Shown: positions 26,043 to 35,267 of the stretch, piece after piece | How positions within the stretch are numbered: position 1 is the first letter of the stretch | How the letters are laid out: each line of letters begins with the position of its first letter | NCBI GenBank assembly: GCA_963762075.1 | Contig: CAVXJC010000006.1 | Coordinates: 496,001-560,000, forward strand | Source: JAOUEA01 sp963762075 | GTDB lineage: Bacteria > Actinomycetota > UBA4738 > HRBIN12 | Direction of reading: 5' to 3' | Length of the DNA: 64,000 nucleotides | The notes under the pieces: generated by a model | Database searches by the model: none | The model's input: the letters and a program-made list of their open reading frames with translations, nothing else | What the model was told of the DNA's origin: nothing | Program-made: the position numbers and the translations under genes

Positions 26043-27072
26043 TCAGGACGTGAACAGATGCTCGGCGATCTGGACCGCGTCGAGCGCCGCTCCTTTTCGC
26101 AGGTTGTCGGCGCAACTGAACAGCATGAGCGCGTCGTCGCGTCCCGGCACCTGCCTGACACGCCCCACGAGCGCCTCGTCGCCACCGGCGGCATCGAGAG
26201 GCGACGGGAACACCCCGTTCACGGGATCGTCCATGAGCCGAACGCCCGGCGCCGATGACAACGCCTCGCGGGCTTCTGCGACCGTGATCGGTCGGGAGAA
26301 CTCGGCGAGCATCGAGACGGCGTGACCTGTGACGACGGGCACCCGAACGGAGGTCGCGACCACGCGCATACCGGGTGCGCTCAGGATCTTGCGCGGCTCG
26401 GCCATCATCTTCGATTCCTCGCCGGTGAAGCCGTCGGCCTCGAACTCCCCGATCTTCGCGACCACGTTGAAGGCGATCGGCTTCGCGAAAACCTCGCCCT
26501 GTGGCAGAGCGTCGCGTCGGGATGGGCGAGCGACTCGATGTCGCCTCCGAGCTTGTCGACCTGCTCGGCGAGCTCACGCGTTCCCTTCATGCCCGCGCCG
26601 CTCACCGCCTGATAGCTCGAGAGCACGAGCGAGACACACCCCGCCGCGCGATGCAGCGGACCCAGCGCGAGCACGGCGGTGATCGCGGTGCAGTTCGGCA
26701 CCGCGATGATGCCCGGGTGCGGCCAGCCCTCGAGCGCCTCCGGGTTCACCTCGGGCACCGAGAGCGGCACGTCGGGGTCCATGCGGAAGGCACTCGAGTT
26801 GTCGATGCAGACCGTCCGTTCGACGCGATGTCGGGCAGGAACGCTTTCGATGTCGACGCGCCGGCCGAGACGAAAGCCACGTCGGCCCCGCGTGCAGCTT
26901 CGATGGAGAGCTCACGCACCTCGTGCTCTTCCCCCGCGAACTCGACGAGGCGACCTGCGCTACGGGTACTGGCCAGCAGCACGAGCTCGTCGACGGGGAA
27001 GCGTCGCTCCTCGAGGATGCGGAGCATCTCCCGGCCGACCGCCCCGGTGGCTCCGATGACCGCGATCTTCAT
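26043..27072 (-). CDS. asd: Aspartate-semialdehyde dehydrogenase, interrupted by two frameshifts
   Basis: Converts aspartyl phosphate to the semialdehyde on the way to lysine, threonine, methionine and peptidoglycan diaminopimelate. Three frames together give the whole enzyme. Frame one (27072 to about 26820) has MKIAVIGATGAVGREMLRIL up to FLPDIASN. Frame two (about 26815-26500) has DNSSAFRMDPDVPLSVPEVN, the catalytic PNCTAI and SYQAVSGAGMKGTREL. Frame three (to 26043) has FAKPIAFNVVAKIGEFEADG to the end. Each junction needs one extra base; with both restored the gene encodes 343 residues, the normal length. Because asd is normally essential and lysC lies just upstream, sequencing error is the likeliest cause, though a real pseudogene cannot be excluded. 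Confidence 0.88.
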
Positions 27073-27109
27073 GGTCGTTCAACGCTACCAGCGAGCACGG
27101 ACCGCCCGG

Positions 27110-27808
27110 TCAGATGAACCGCCAGCTCTCGAGCAGATCGTCGAGTCGGTTGAGGCTCGCCTCGAAACCGACTTGCTCGTCGGCGAGCGTCACGCGCCAG
27201 GCGATGCCCTCCCGCGCGAACAGCACCTCACGCGACCTCACATCACCATCGGGACCACCGAGCGTCACGTCGAATGCGACCGCATCGACGCCGTCGACCT
27301 CCATGGACCTCGACCCGCTCGTCGTGGCGCCGGCGCTCTCGTCGTAGCCGCGCACGAACTGCTCGAAGCGAGCCAGGTCCTGACCCCTGGTGAGTGGCAC
27401 AGCGGTGACCGTGATGACGGCAGCACCGTCCTGCAGCAGGAAGCGATCGAGCGGACTGTCCGCTTCTCGAGCCGCAGCCGAGACCCATCCGGCCGGGGTG
27501 CTCGCGCAGTATCCGAACCGAACGGATCTGAAGTCGGCGTCCTCGCACGCGGCGCCGCCGCGTGCCCATGACACCAACGCGAAACCGGCTGCGCCGACGA
27601 GCAGTATCAACGCGAGGGCGAACAGCACCGGGATGGTGGCCCGCGGCGACTCCTGCTCATCGGGAGGTGGCGACCCAGGGGCCTCGTCATGGCCGCCCTT
27701 CGAGGGAGGCGGCGGCATGCGGGGATCCAACGGTGGAAGCGGGAGCGACGACGCCAGGCCATCGGCGGCGCCTTCCGCGATCGCATCGCCGAGGTCGCCG
27801 AGGTCCAT
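27110..27808 (-). CDS. Unknown single-pass membrane protein between lysC and asd
   Basis: A 232-residue protein. A proline- and acid-rich cytoplasmic stretch (about 1-58) is followed by one membrane segment (VLFALALILLVGAAGFALVSW) and an external domain with two cysteines near its start (CEDADFRSVRFGYC). The domain pattern (TPAGW near the start, then VITVTAVPL, then AWRVTLADEQ) resembles PsbP- or LpqN-type lipoprotein folds, but I cannot assign a family. It starts five bases after the lysC stop, so it is co-transcribed with an amino acid pathway to which it has no obvious link. Confidence 0.7.
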   Translation of the reverse strand: MDLGDLGDAIAEGAADGLASSLPLPPLDPRMPPPPSKGGHDEAPGSPPPDEQESPRATIPVLFALALILLVGAAGFALVSWARGGAACEDADFRSVRFGYCASTPAGWVSAAAREADSPLDRFLLQDGAAVITVTAVPLTRGQDLARFEQFVRGYDESAGATTSGSRSMEVDGVDAVAFDVTLGGPDGDVRSREVLFAREGIAWRVTLADEQVGFEASLNRLDDLLESWRFI

Positions 27809-27813
27809 GTTCG

Positions 27814-29061
27814 TCAGCCCGTGGGGATCTCGGGTGTCGAGCCCGATTCGTCGAGCCCGAAGCGGTCGTGCACGACCCTTACCGCTCGCTCACCATCGGC
27901 CTCGCGGATCACGCACGATATACGGATCGGCGATGTGGAGATCATCTCGATGTTGATGCCTTGGCCGGCGAGCGAATCGAACATGTCGGCGGCCACCCCC
28001 GGGTGCGTCTTCATGCCAGCGCCCACGAGTGAGAGCTTCGCGATGTCGTCGTCGATCGTGTACGAGTCGGCGCCGATCTCCTTCACGAGGCGCTCCATCA
28101 CGCTGGCGACCCGCGGCAGATCCGCACGAGGGGCTGTGAACGACAGATCAGTGGCGCCCGCATGCGACACGTTCTGCACGATCATGTCGATCGAGATGGC
28201 ATCGTCGGCGATCGCCTTGAATACCGTTGCCGCCATCCCCGGCCGGTCGGGCACGCGGTCGAGCGTCACCTTCGCTTCGTCGGTGTCGAGCGCCACACCC
28301 GAGATCAGCACGCCTTCCATCGGTTCATCGACCTCCTGGACCCATGTTCCCTGCTCGTCGTCGAACGACGACCGTACGTGCAGGCGCACGCCCGTGCGAC
28401 GCGCGTACTCGACCGAGCGCGATTGCAACACGTTCGCACCCGCAGCCGCCAACTCGAGCATCTCGTCGTAGCTCACGACGTCGAGCTTGCGCGCCGCCGC
28501 GACGATGCGAGGGTCGGTCGTGTAGATGCCGGCCACGTCGCTGTAGATCTCACACACCTCCGCCCCGATCGCCGCGGCCATCGCGACCGCCGTGAGATCG
28601 GAGCCTCCTCGGCCGAGGGTCGTGATCTCGAACTGGCTGACACTCAGTCCCTGGAAGCCCGCGAGCACCACGACGTTGCCCGCACCAAGGGCCTCGAGGA
28701 TGCGCCCTGGACGGATCTCGACGATCTTGGCTTGCCCGTGCTGGTGGTCGGTCATGATGCCCGCTTGCGACCCGGTGTAGCTCGCCGCCCGGCACCCTCT
28801 GGCGTTGATCGCGATGCCGAGCAACGACATCGCGATGCGCTCCCCGGCGGTGAGCAGCATGTCGAGCTCACGAGGATCGGGCACGGTCGCGATCTCGGTC
28901 GCCATGGCGAGCAGCTCATCGGTCGTGTGGCCCATCGCCGAGACCACGACCACGACGTCGTTGCCGCTCTCGCGAGCGTGCACGACCCGATCGGCAACAG
29001 CCTCGATACGCTCGACCGACTCGACCGAGGTGCCGCCGTACTTCTGGACGATGATGGGCAC
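27814..29061 (-). CDS. lysC: Aspartate kinase
   Basis: Phosphorylates aspartate, the first step to lysine, threonine, methionine and diaminopimelate. The 415-residue protein begins VPIIVQKYGGTSVES, the kinase signature, followed by GSDLTAVAMAAAIGA. Two ACT domains at the C-terminus (from about 265) are the usual site of lysine and threonine feedback. The GTG at 29061 is preceded by GAGGAG at a normal spacing; upstream in-frame sequence is antisense to the peptidase end and was rejected. Order lysC - membrane protein - asd. No lysine riboswitch or leader is visible in the 41-bp gap. Confidence 0.96.
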   Translation of the reverse strand: MPIIVQKYGGTSVESVERIEAVADRVVHARESGNDVVVVVSAMGHTTDELLAMATEIATVPDPRELDMLLTAGERIAMSLLGIAINARGCRAASYTGSQAGIMTDHQHGQAKIVEIRPGRILEALGAGNVVVLAGFQGLSVSQFEITTLGRGGSDLTAVAMAAAIGAEVCEIYSDVAGIYTTDPRIVAAARKLDVVSYDEMLELAAAGANVLQSRSVEYARRTGVRLHVRSSFDDEQGTWVQEVDEPMEGVLISGVALDTDEAKVTLDRVPDRPGMAATVFKAIADDAISIDMIVQNVSHAGATDLSFTAPRADLPRVASVMERLVKEIGADSYTIDDDIAKLSLVGAGMKTHPGVAADMFDSLAGQGINIEMISTSPIRISCVIREADGERAVRVVHDRFGLDESGSTPEIPTG

Positions 29062-29102
29062 GCCGCGTCGCTCCTCGCCGTCGTGCGATCCCGAGTCCGA
29101 GT

Positions 29103-31190
29103 CTAGCCGCGGGCACCGCCGGTACCGGGAACGGCGAGCGCGCGGTGGAGGAAGTCGACCTCGATCTGGAGCATCGCCTCTGCGGCCGCGGGCTCGACCG
29201 GGCGGTGCGTGATGCCGCTGAGCGGGATCATCGTGTGGGGGCAGCCGGCTTCCATGAGAGCCTTGGTCATGCGGAGCGAGTGCGCGACGAAAACGTTGTC
29301 GTCGGCGATGCCATGGATCAGCAGCAGGTCTCCTTGCAGCTTCGGAGCGTCGGGGATGAGGTCGGCGTTGGCGTAGGCCTCGACGTCGGCATCGGGCATG
29401 CCGAGGTAGCGCTCGGTGTAGTGCGTGTCGTACAGACGCATGTCGGTCACCGGCGCCCCCGAGATGCCGGCGCGGAACACGTCGGGCCGACGCAGCAGGG
29501 CGGCAAGGGTCAGGTACCCCCCGTAGGACCATCCCCTGATCGCGACCCGGGAGAGATCGAGGAACGTGAATCGCTCGGCTGCCGCGCGCAAACCCTCGAC
29601 CTGGTCCTCGAGCGCCACATCGACGTAGCTCCGGTAGACCGACTGGTCCCAGTCGACACCGCGAAACGGAGTGCCGCGCCCGTCGATCACGAGCACGGCG
29701 AAGCCTTGGTCGGCCAGCCATTGCGACTCGAGCAGCGGGCGCTGGGCGCGCACGACACGTCCCCAATGCGGCCCCCCGTATGGGTCGAGCAACACCGGCA
29801 GCGGCTCGGTGGGGTCGTGTCCGTCGGGCGTGAACATCGCAGTCCGCAGCTCTCTCGGTCCCGCCGAGAAGAACACCGGTTGGGCCACGATCACCGGCGA
29901 CTCCGCGACCAGCTCGAACACGTGCAGGGTCTCGCTGCCGCGGACGAGCCGCGCCCTGGCATGCGGCTCATCGACGGTCTCGGTGACGAGAACGGCGAGT
30001 TTTCCTGACGCCAGGCAGGTGTGCTGCCCCACGACATCGCTGATGCGCTCGAGCGAGCCGTCGGCGGCAAGCTTCCACACGTGCATCTCGGTAGGCTCGC
30101 GGGTGGCCGTGAACCACACGTCGTCGGCCGCCTCGATGACGGAGTCGACCTGCAGCCCGACCGGCGAGGCGGGATCGCCGTCGATCAGCAGCATCCGTGT
30201 GTCGTCGCGGTGACCAACGGTGAGCAGGCGCCCACCGGGAAGCCACGCCGGCACGCCCGGCGTGATGTGTGTCCACCGTTCGTCGGTATCAGACCACACG
30301 ACCTCGGTCACACCGGTATCGGGATCGATCGCGAGCACCAGCATGTCGCGCTGAACTCTCGATTGCACGAGCGCGAGGGGTGGGCCTTCGTCGGTCCACG
30401 ACACCGAGACTACGTACTCGAACGCGTCGCGGTCCCACGCGACGTCGGCGCGAGAACCGTCGATGCCGAGCACATGCAGGGTCACGTTCGAGTTCGCGGT
30501 GCCTGCCTGTGGGTAACGCACCTGGCGTGGCTCGGCGGCCGGATCGATCGGTGACGCGATATGCCAGACGCCGACCGGGCGATCGTCGACACGGCACGCG
30601 AGCAAGCGTTGCCCGTCGGGCGCCCACCAGTGGCCGCGCAGGCGTTCCATCTCTTCGGCCGCGATGAACTCTGCCACGCCCCACCGGACATCGGCGTCGG
30701 GGTCCTCGGCCAGCACCGAGTCAACGCCCCGATCCAGGGCGATCGTGCGAAGGGCGCCGTCGGCCTCGTAGGCGACGCGCTCGCCGGTCGGATCGAGGCG
30801 CGGGTCGAACGGGTTCCCCGAGGTTTCGATCGCTCGCGTCTCACCGCTGACCAGGTCGGTGACGTGCAGCTGCCCGCCGGCAGCGAAGGTCGCACGCCGA
30901 AGACCGGGGTCGGTGTCGTACGACGTGACGCCCGACAGCGGCTCGCGTGCGCGTTCCCGGCGATCGAGCTCTTCCTGGGTGACGAGCTCCTCAGCCGCCG
31001 CGGGGTGGTACACCTCGCGTTCCTCGCCGGTCGCGACATCAAGCACCCAGAGACCCGCCACCGTGTCGTCGCCCGAGCGCGTTCGCAGGAAGCTGACGCG
31101 CGAACCGTCATCGGCGATGCGGAAGCCTCTCGGCAATCCGAGGTTGAACCCTCGCGTGCGCGCGAACTGCCGGGGGAACGACTCGGTCAC
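29103..31190 (-). CDS. S9 family prolyl oligopeptidase / dipeptidyl peptidase IV-like
   Basis: A 695-residue serine peptidase. The first two thirds form a beta-propeller (repeated strands such as LRRATFAAGGQLHVTDLVSG and EPRQVRYPQAGTANSNVTLH). The C-terminal alpha/beta hydrolase carries the nucleophile in GWSYGGYLTLAAL, the aspartate in HGIADDNVFV and the histidine in GITHRPV. EFIAAEEMERLRGHWWAPDG is the double-Glu amino-terminus-binding motif typical of DPP IV. There is no signal peptide, so it is probably cytoplasmic and degrades proline-containing peptides. The GTG start overlaps the MOSC stop. Confidence 0.93.
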   Translation of the reverse strand: MTESFPRQFARTRGFNLGLPRGFRIADDGSRVSFLRTRSGDDTVAGLWVLDVATGEEREVYHPAAAEELVTQEELDRRERAREPLSGVTSYDTDPGLRRATFAAGGQLHVTDLVSGETRAIETSGNPFDPRLDPTGERVAYEADGALRTIALDRGVDSVLAEDPDADVRWGVAEFIAAEEMERLRGHWWAPDGQRLLACRVDDRPVGVWHIASPIDPAAEPRQVRYPQAGTANSNVTLHVLGIDGSRADVAWDRDAFEYVVSVSWTDEGPPLALVQSRVQRDMLVLAIDPDTGVTEVVWSDTDERWTHITPGVPAWLPGGRLLTVGHRDDTRMLLIDGDPASPVGLQVDSVIEAADDVWFTATREPTEMHVWKLAADGSLERISDVVGQHTCLASGKLAVLVTETVDEPHARARLVRGSETLHVFELVAESPVIVAQPVFFSAGPRELRTAMFTPDGHDPTEPLPVLLDPYGGPHWGRVVRAQRPLLESQWLADQGFAVLVIDGRGTPFRGVDWDQSVYRSYVDVALEDQVEGLRAAAERFTFLDLSRVAIRGWSYGGYLTLAALLRRPDVFRAGISGAPVTDMRLYDTHYTERYLGMPDADVEAYANADLIPDAPKLQGDLLLIHGIADDNVFVAHSLRMTKALMEAGCPHTMIPLSGITHRPVEPAAAEAMLQIEVDFLHRALAVPGTGGARG

Positions 31191-31735
31191 ACGCGATCCT
31201 CGGCTGCGCCGAGCTTGACGACAGCGTCGCCGACCCGAACCGTTCCGCCCTCGACGACGAGTGCGTTCATGCCACGAAGCCGCGCGGCCCTTCCTTCTCG
31301 GGAGCTCACGAATCGGAGGGCCTCGTCGCCGAATCGAGACGAAAACTTCGAGCATCCCGTATGCGGCTTGGAGCTCGCTTCCAGCAGCGCCTCGCCGATG
31401 CGGAGCCTGGTTCCGGGAGGCAGGTTCGCCAGGCTCAGGTCCAGGTCGACGAAGAGCTGGTCGCCTGCGAGCGGCCACCGATCGACATCGCCCGCCAGCA
31501 GCGCGATACACCGGACGTTCATCAGGGTGACCTCTGCGTCTGGGTTCGGACGCGGCCTCGAGCTCCATGAGTCGCCCACCACACCTCGGCCGGGCTCGAT
31601 ACGCGCCTCGGTCACGACCTCACGCTCGTCCTCGGCGGGTCGCCGCACGACCAACTCGAGCCTGCCCTCATCACGCGGCGACCCCAGGATGTGCCCGAGC
31701 CCTTCCCGCAGCTCCTCGAGCCCGAGAACAGTCAC
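31187..31735 (-). CDS. MOSC domain protein
   Basis: A 182-residue MOSC (molybdenum cofactor sulfurase C-terminal) domain protein. PGRGVVGDSWSSRPR begins the domain, VTLMNVRCIALLAGD follows, and KPHTGCSKFSSRFG holds the conserved cysteine expected to carry sulphur or the cofactor. The start is a GTG nine bases after GGGGAGG; longer in-frame options lie antisense to the next gene. It is followed with a four-base overlap by the S9 peptidase gene. Confidence 0.83.
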   Translation of the reverse strand: MTVLGLEELREGLGHILGSPRDEGRLELVVRRPAEDEREVVTEARIEPGRGVVGDSWSSRPRPNPDAEVTLMNVRCIALLAGDVDRWPLAGDQLFVDLDLSLANLPPGTRLRIGEALLEASSKPHTGCSKFSSRFGDEALRFVSSREGRAARLRGMNALVVEGGTVRVGDAVVKLGAAEDRV

Positions 31736-31778
31736 GTGAGATCGCCTCCCCGTTCGGATCGGTGGACGCCATCGAACG

Positions 31779-31784
31779 TACCAT
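31779..31784 (+). promoter_or_regulatory. -10 hexamer TACCAT of the dehydrogenase gene
   Basis: TACCAT ends six bases before the ATG at 31791, and no Shine-Dalgarno is present. A leaderless transcript is predicted. The divergent MOSC gene, by contrast, has a good GGGGAGG site. Confidence 0.5.
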
Positions 31785-31790
31785 CGCGTC

Positions 31791-32813
31791 ATGCGCGCTT
31801 GGCTCCTGCACGGGACCGACGGCCCCGAGTCGTATGCGCTCGGCGACATACCGACGCCCGAGCCCGGGGTCGGTGAGGTGCGGGTGGCGCTGCGTGCATC
31901 GGCCTTGAACCATCTCGATCTATGGGTGTCTCGGGGCCTGCCCGCTCCGCCCTCATCGCCCCACGTCGGCGGCGCCGACGGGGCCGGCGTCATCGATGCG
32001 ATCGGTGGAGGCGTCGACGACGTCGCGGTCGGTGACGAGGTCGTGATCGATCCGTCCACGTCGTGCGGCACCTGCTCGTCGTGCCTGCGCGGCGACGTAC
32101 CGTTCTGTCGCGATTTCCGCATCATCGGCGAGCACCGCTCGGGGACCCACGGCGAAGCGGTCGTCGTGCCGGCCGAGAACGTGCGATCGAAGCCATCGCC
32201 GCTCTCGTGGGAGCGGGCCGCCGCGTCGGGACTCGTGACTTCGTCGGCGTTGCGGATGCTCCGCCGCGCGCGGTTCGAACCTGGAGCCGACGTGCTCGTC
32301 GTCGGAGTAGGCGGCGGCACGTCGAGCGCCGCCCTGCTGCTGGCCCTCGCGCTCGGCGCCGGCACCGTCTGGGTGACCTCCCGCGACGAGCGCAAGCTGT
32401 CTTGGGCGGTCGATCACGGCGCGGCGGGAGGCTGGATCACCTCGGAGCCATACGACGAGGGCGTTCGCCAGGCGACCGAAGGCCGAGGCGTCGACGTCGT
32501 CGTCGACAACGTCGGCTCCATCACGTTCGCGCGATCGCTCCGCTCGCTCACTCGAGGCGGGCGCCTCGTGACGAACGGATCGACAACCGGCCGAACCGCC
32601 GAGCTGCACCTTCCGGCGTTGTTCTGGAGACAGCTCGAGGTGATCGGTTCGACGATGAACGATCACAGGGAGTTCGCCGACGCCATGCAGCTCGTCGGCA
32701 GCGGAACGGTCGAGATCCCGATCGACGCGACCTATCCGTTCGAGGCATTTCCCACGGCACTGGCGAGGCTCGACTCGGGGGACCATCTCGGCAAGATCGT
32801 GCTCGGCCGCTGA
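31791..32813 (+). CDS. Zinc-containing alcohol dehydrogenase / quinone oxidoreductase family
   Basis: A 340-residue MDR-family oxidoreductase. The catalytic region HLDLWVSRG replaces the usual GxCxSD zinc motif, while PHVGGADGAGVI and the structural-zinc cysteines CGTCSSCLRGDVPFC are kept. The NAD(P) fold reads VLVVGVGGGTSSAALLLAL. Loss of the first catalytic cysteine makes an alcohol dehydrogenase activity uncertain. Preceded by a -10 hexamer without a ribosome binding site. It is followed by a sigma factor gene with a gap of about 125 bases, probably a separate unit. Confidence 0.85.
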   Translation: MRAWLLHGTDGPESYALGDIPTPEPGVGEVRVALRASALNHLDLWVSRGLPAPPSSPHVGGADGAGVIDAIGGGVDDVAVGDEVVIDPSTSCGTCSSCLRGDVPFCRDFRIIGEHRSGTHGEAVVVPAENVRSKPSPLSWERAAASGLVTSSALRMLRRARFEPGADVLVVGVGGGTSSAALLLALALGAGTVWVTSRDERKLSWAVDHGAAGGWITSEPYDEGVRQATEGRGVDVVVDNVGSITFARSLRSLTRGGRLVTNGSTTGRTAELHLPALFWRQLEVIGSTMNDHREFADAMQLVGSGTVEIPIDATYPFEAFPTALARLDSGDHLGKIVLGR

Positions 32814-32938
32814 ATGGAACCACCACGGGCCGCGCACGCGTCACAACCGTGTCACACGCCGGTACCCCCGCGGCATGTCCTGGTCGTACTGCTCCACGTA
32901 TCGCCCGGCCCCGCGGGACGGACACGAGAGGTGAGGCC

Positions 32939-33526
32939 GTGCTCGAAGAGCGCACCGATTCCGAGCTGCTGATCGCATCGCGCACCGAACCAGAAGCATT
33001 CACCGAGCTCTACCGGCGTCACGCCGAGGATCTGCTGCGCTACTTCGCACGGCGCACCCTCGATCCCGAGACGGCGGCCGAGCTGACCGCCGAGACGTTC
33101 GCCGAAGCGTTCGCTTCGCGCGCCAACTATCGAGACCAAGGGGTGAACGGCGTGGCATGGCTCTACGGCATCGCCCGACACCGGCTCGGACGGTTCTTCC
33201 GCAGCGGCCGCGTCGAGGCCGCAGCCCGCCGCAGGCTCGGCATGCCCGAGCGCGACCTCGCTCCCCAGGACTACGAGCGCATCGAAGACCTGATCGACTT
33301 CGCACCGATCCGCGAGGCTCTGGTCGAAGCGCTCGACACGCTGAACGAAGAGCAGCGCGACGCCCTTCGCCTGCGGGTGATCGACGGCCTCGGATACGCC
33401 GAAGTCGCCGAACGCCTGAAGTGCACGGAACAGAACGCCCGACAGCGGGTGAGCCGGGGCCTGAGGAAGATCGCACTGCTGCTGCAGGAACGTGGATTGC
33501 AGCTCACCACGGAGGTTGAGACATGA
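32939..33526 (+). CDS. ECF-family RNA polymerase sigma factor
   Basis: A 195-residue sigma-70 family factor. Region 2 (FTELYRRHAEDLLRYFARRT, then ETFAEAFASRANYRDQGVNG, AWLYGIARHRLGRFFR) and region 4 (ALDTLNEEQRDALRLRVIDG, YAEVAERLKCTEQNARQRVS) are complete. The start GTG at 32939 follows GAGAGGTGAGG. Its stop overlaps the next start (ATGA), coupling it to a membrane protein with DUF4349 that may act as its anti-sigma partner. The environmental signal is unknown. Confidence 0.92.
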   Translation: MLEERTDSELLIASRTEPEAFTELYRRHAEDLLRYFARRTLDPETAAELTAETFAEAFASRANYRDQGVNGVAWLYGIARHRLGRFFRSGRVEAAARRRLGMPERDLAPQDYERIEDLIDFAPIREALVEALDTLNEEQRDALRLRVIDGLGYAEVAERLKCTEQNARQRVSRGLRKIALLLQERGLQLTTEVET

Positions 33527-34714
33527 ACACCGACATCAAGGCACTGCAGTTGTTGGAACGAGACCTCGAGGCGGTCGCCGCGCGAGAGCGCGACCGGCTC
33601 GCCTCGCTCGAGCGGGCCCTCGACGGCGATGGACCTGGTGCGCCGCGCGCACCTTCCCCGGCGCGGACGCGGCGGTTCACACGCATGGAGCGGTATCGCC
33701 GCGGCCCTGGTCGCGGTGCTCGTGCTCGCAGGCGGGATCGGCTTCCTGTCACAGGGCGGAGGCTCGGGCAACGACGCCGAACCGGCGAGCGGAGGTTCGG
33801 ACTCGGTCTCCAAGGGCGCTCTGCAAGCAACTCCGGCCCCCGCCCGCGAGGAGAGTGCTGCAGATCAAGCTGTGGCTCCCGGCACAGGTGGGTTCATAGA
33901 ATCGCCGAACGAGCGCCTGCAAGCGGAGAACGATGCCGCGATGTCCTACCTCGGTCAAGCAGGTGGTGGAAACGCGGCCGACCCTGCCCCACGCGAAGGA
34001 GTCGGGGCGATTCCCGCGACGCAGGGTGATCTCACGAAGATCGTCCGCGACGGACGCATCGGAATCGTGATCGCCGACGGTTCCTTCTCCAAGGGCGTCT
34101 CGCGCGTCACGCAGATCGCGCGGTCGACCGGTGGCTTCGTGCTCGAATCCACCTCGCGCGACGAGCGTTCCGGCACGCTGACCCTGCGCATCCCGGCGAG
34201 GCGGTTCGACGACGCCATGCTCGCGCTCCGCGGGCTCGCCGACGAGCTCGATGGCGAGGTCGAGTTCCAAGACATCAGCGGGCAGGACGTCACGGCCGAG
34301 TTCATCGACCTCGGCGCCCGCCTCGAGATCCTGCAGGACCGACGGGATCTGCTCCGCGACATCCAGGCCGACGCGACCTCGTCGTCGGAGATCCTGCGGC
34401 TCGCCGCGCTGATCGACGACGTGACCCTGCAGATCGAGAACATCCAGGGACGGCTGAACTTCCTGAAGGATCAGGTTGCCGAGGCCACGATCAAGGTCGA
34501 GGTACGCGAACGCGACGTCGAGCGCGAGGATCCGAGCCCTGATCCTGAGAATCCGAGCCTCACCGACTCGTTCGAGCTCGCCCTCCAAGGATTCCTGCGC
34601 ATCGTCGGTGCGATCGTGATCGGCCTCGGCTACCTGATCCCGCTCGCTGTGATCGCGCTGCTCGTCTGGGGTGTGCTCACGCTGGTGCGGCGTCGCGATC
34701 GCGGAGCCAGCTGA
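33523..34714 (+). CDS. DUF4349 membrane protein downstream of the ECF sigma factor, frameshifted near its start
   Basis: The N-terminus (MNTDIKALQLLERDLEAVAA) overlaps the sigma stop as ATGA. Between about 33625 and 33690 the frame must change by one extra (or two missing) bases to reach WSGIAAALVAVLVLAGGIGFL, the first membrane segment. The external DUF4349 domain follows (SVTRV-like SKGVSRVTQIARSTGG, LTLRIPARRFDDAML, a long coiled helix DRRDLLRDIQAD, then LTLQIENIQGRLNFLKDQV), and a C-terminal membrane segment with RRRDRGAS. A shorter protein could start at 33629 in the second frame, but it lacks a ribosome binding site. Role: probable anti-sigma or signal-transducing partner. The last 38 bases overlap the convergent gene. 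Confidence 0.75.
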
Positions 34715-35267
34715 GCGCCCGGAACCGTTCGGCTGCTGCCGAGGCCACATGCGCGTCTTGTCCCGCGCGGCCCTCGGTGGCGCCGAACCAGGCGTCTGCT
34801 TCGAGCCATGCGGTCTCGATCTCGTTGTGGGGCCGCAGCCGGCCGTGTGAGCGGAACGCATCGACCGACCCGTAGCGCGTGATCGCCCCGTCGAGGTGCT
34901 GTTGTTCGAACTCGAGCCCGTACGGGGGCATGCGCTCCAGGTGATGGAGCGCCCAGAGCAGGGTGCCGAGCGCTTCCTTGCGCCACATCGCATCGGCCAC
35001 AGCCTCGCGTGGCCACGACCCTGAGGGCGACTCGAGAAGCGACCGTTCGGCGGCGGTGACCGCGGGCCAAACGGCCTCGCGTTCGAGCCAGTCGTCGGTC
35101 TCTCGGCGTGCCGCCTCGGCTTGTCTGACACGGCCCGGATCGCCCTCCGACTCGTTCACGACGAACTCGATTGAGCCCCGACGCACGAACGCGTACAGCA
35201 CGAGTGCCCGGTCGCTCACCTCATCAACGGTCGGCCTCGTCACGTCGGGGTCGCCTCGACGCCTCAC
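34677..35267 (-). CDS. DUF4272-like protein
   Basis: A 196-residue cytoplasmic protein. The pattern VADAMWRKEALGTLLWALHHLERMPPYG, then ALSWLRDR at the end, fits DUF4272, whose function is unknown. The GTG start overlaps the recR stop (GTGA), so it is the last gene of dnaX-recR-DUF4272. Its 3' end overlaps the convergent DUF4349 gene by 38 bases. No catalytic residues can be named. Confidence 0.7.
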   Translation of the reverse strand: MRRRGDPDVTRPTVDEVSDRALVLYAFVRRGSIEFVVNESEGDPGRVRQAEAARRETDDWLEREAVWPAVTAAERSLLESPSGSWPREAVADAMWRKEALGTLLWALHHLERMPPYGLEFEQQHLDGAITRYGSVDAFRSHGRLRPHNEIETAWLEADAWFGATEGRAGQDAHVASAAAERFRALSWLRDRDAAPA

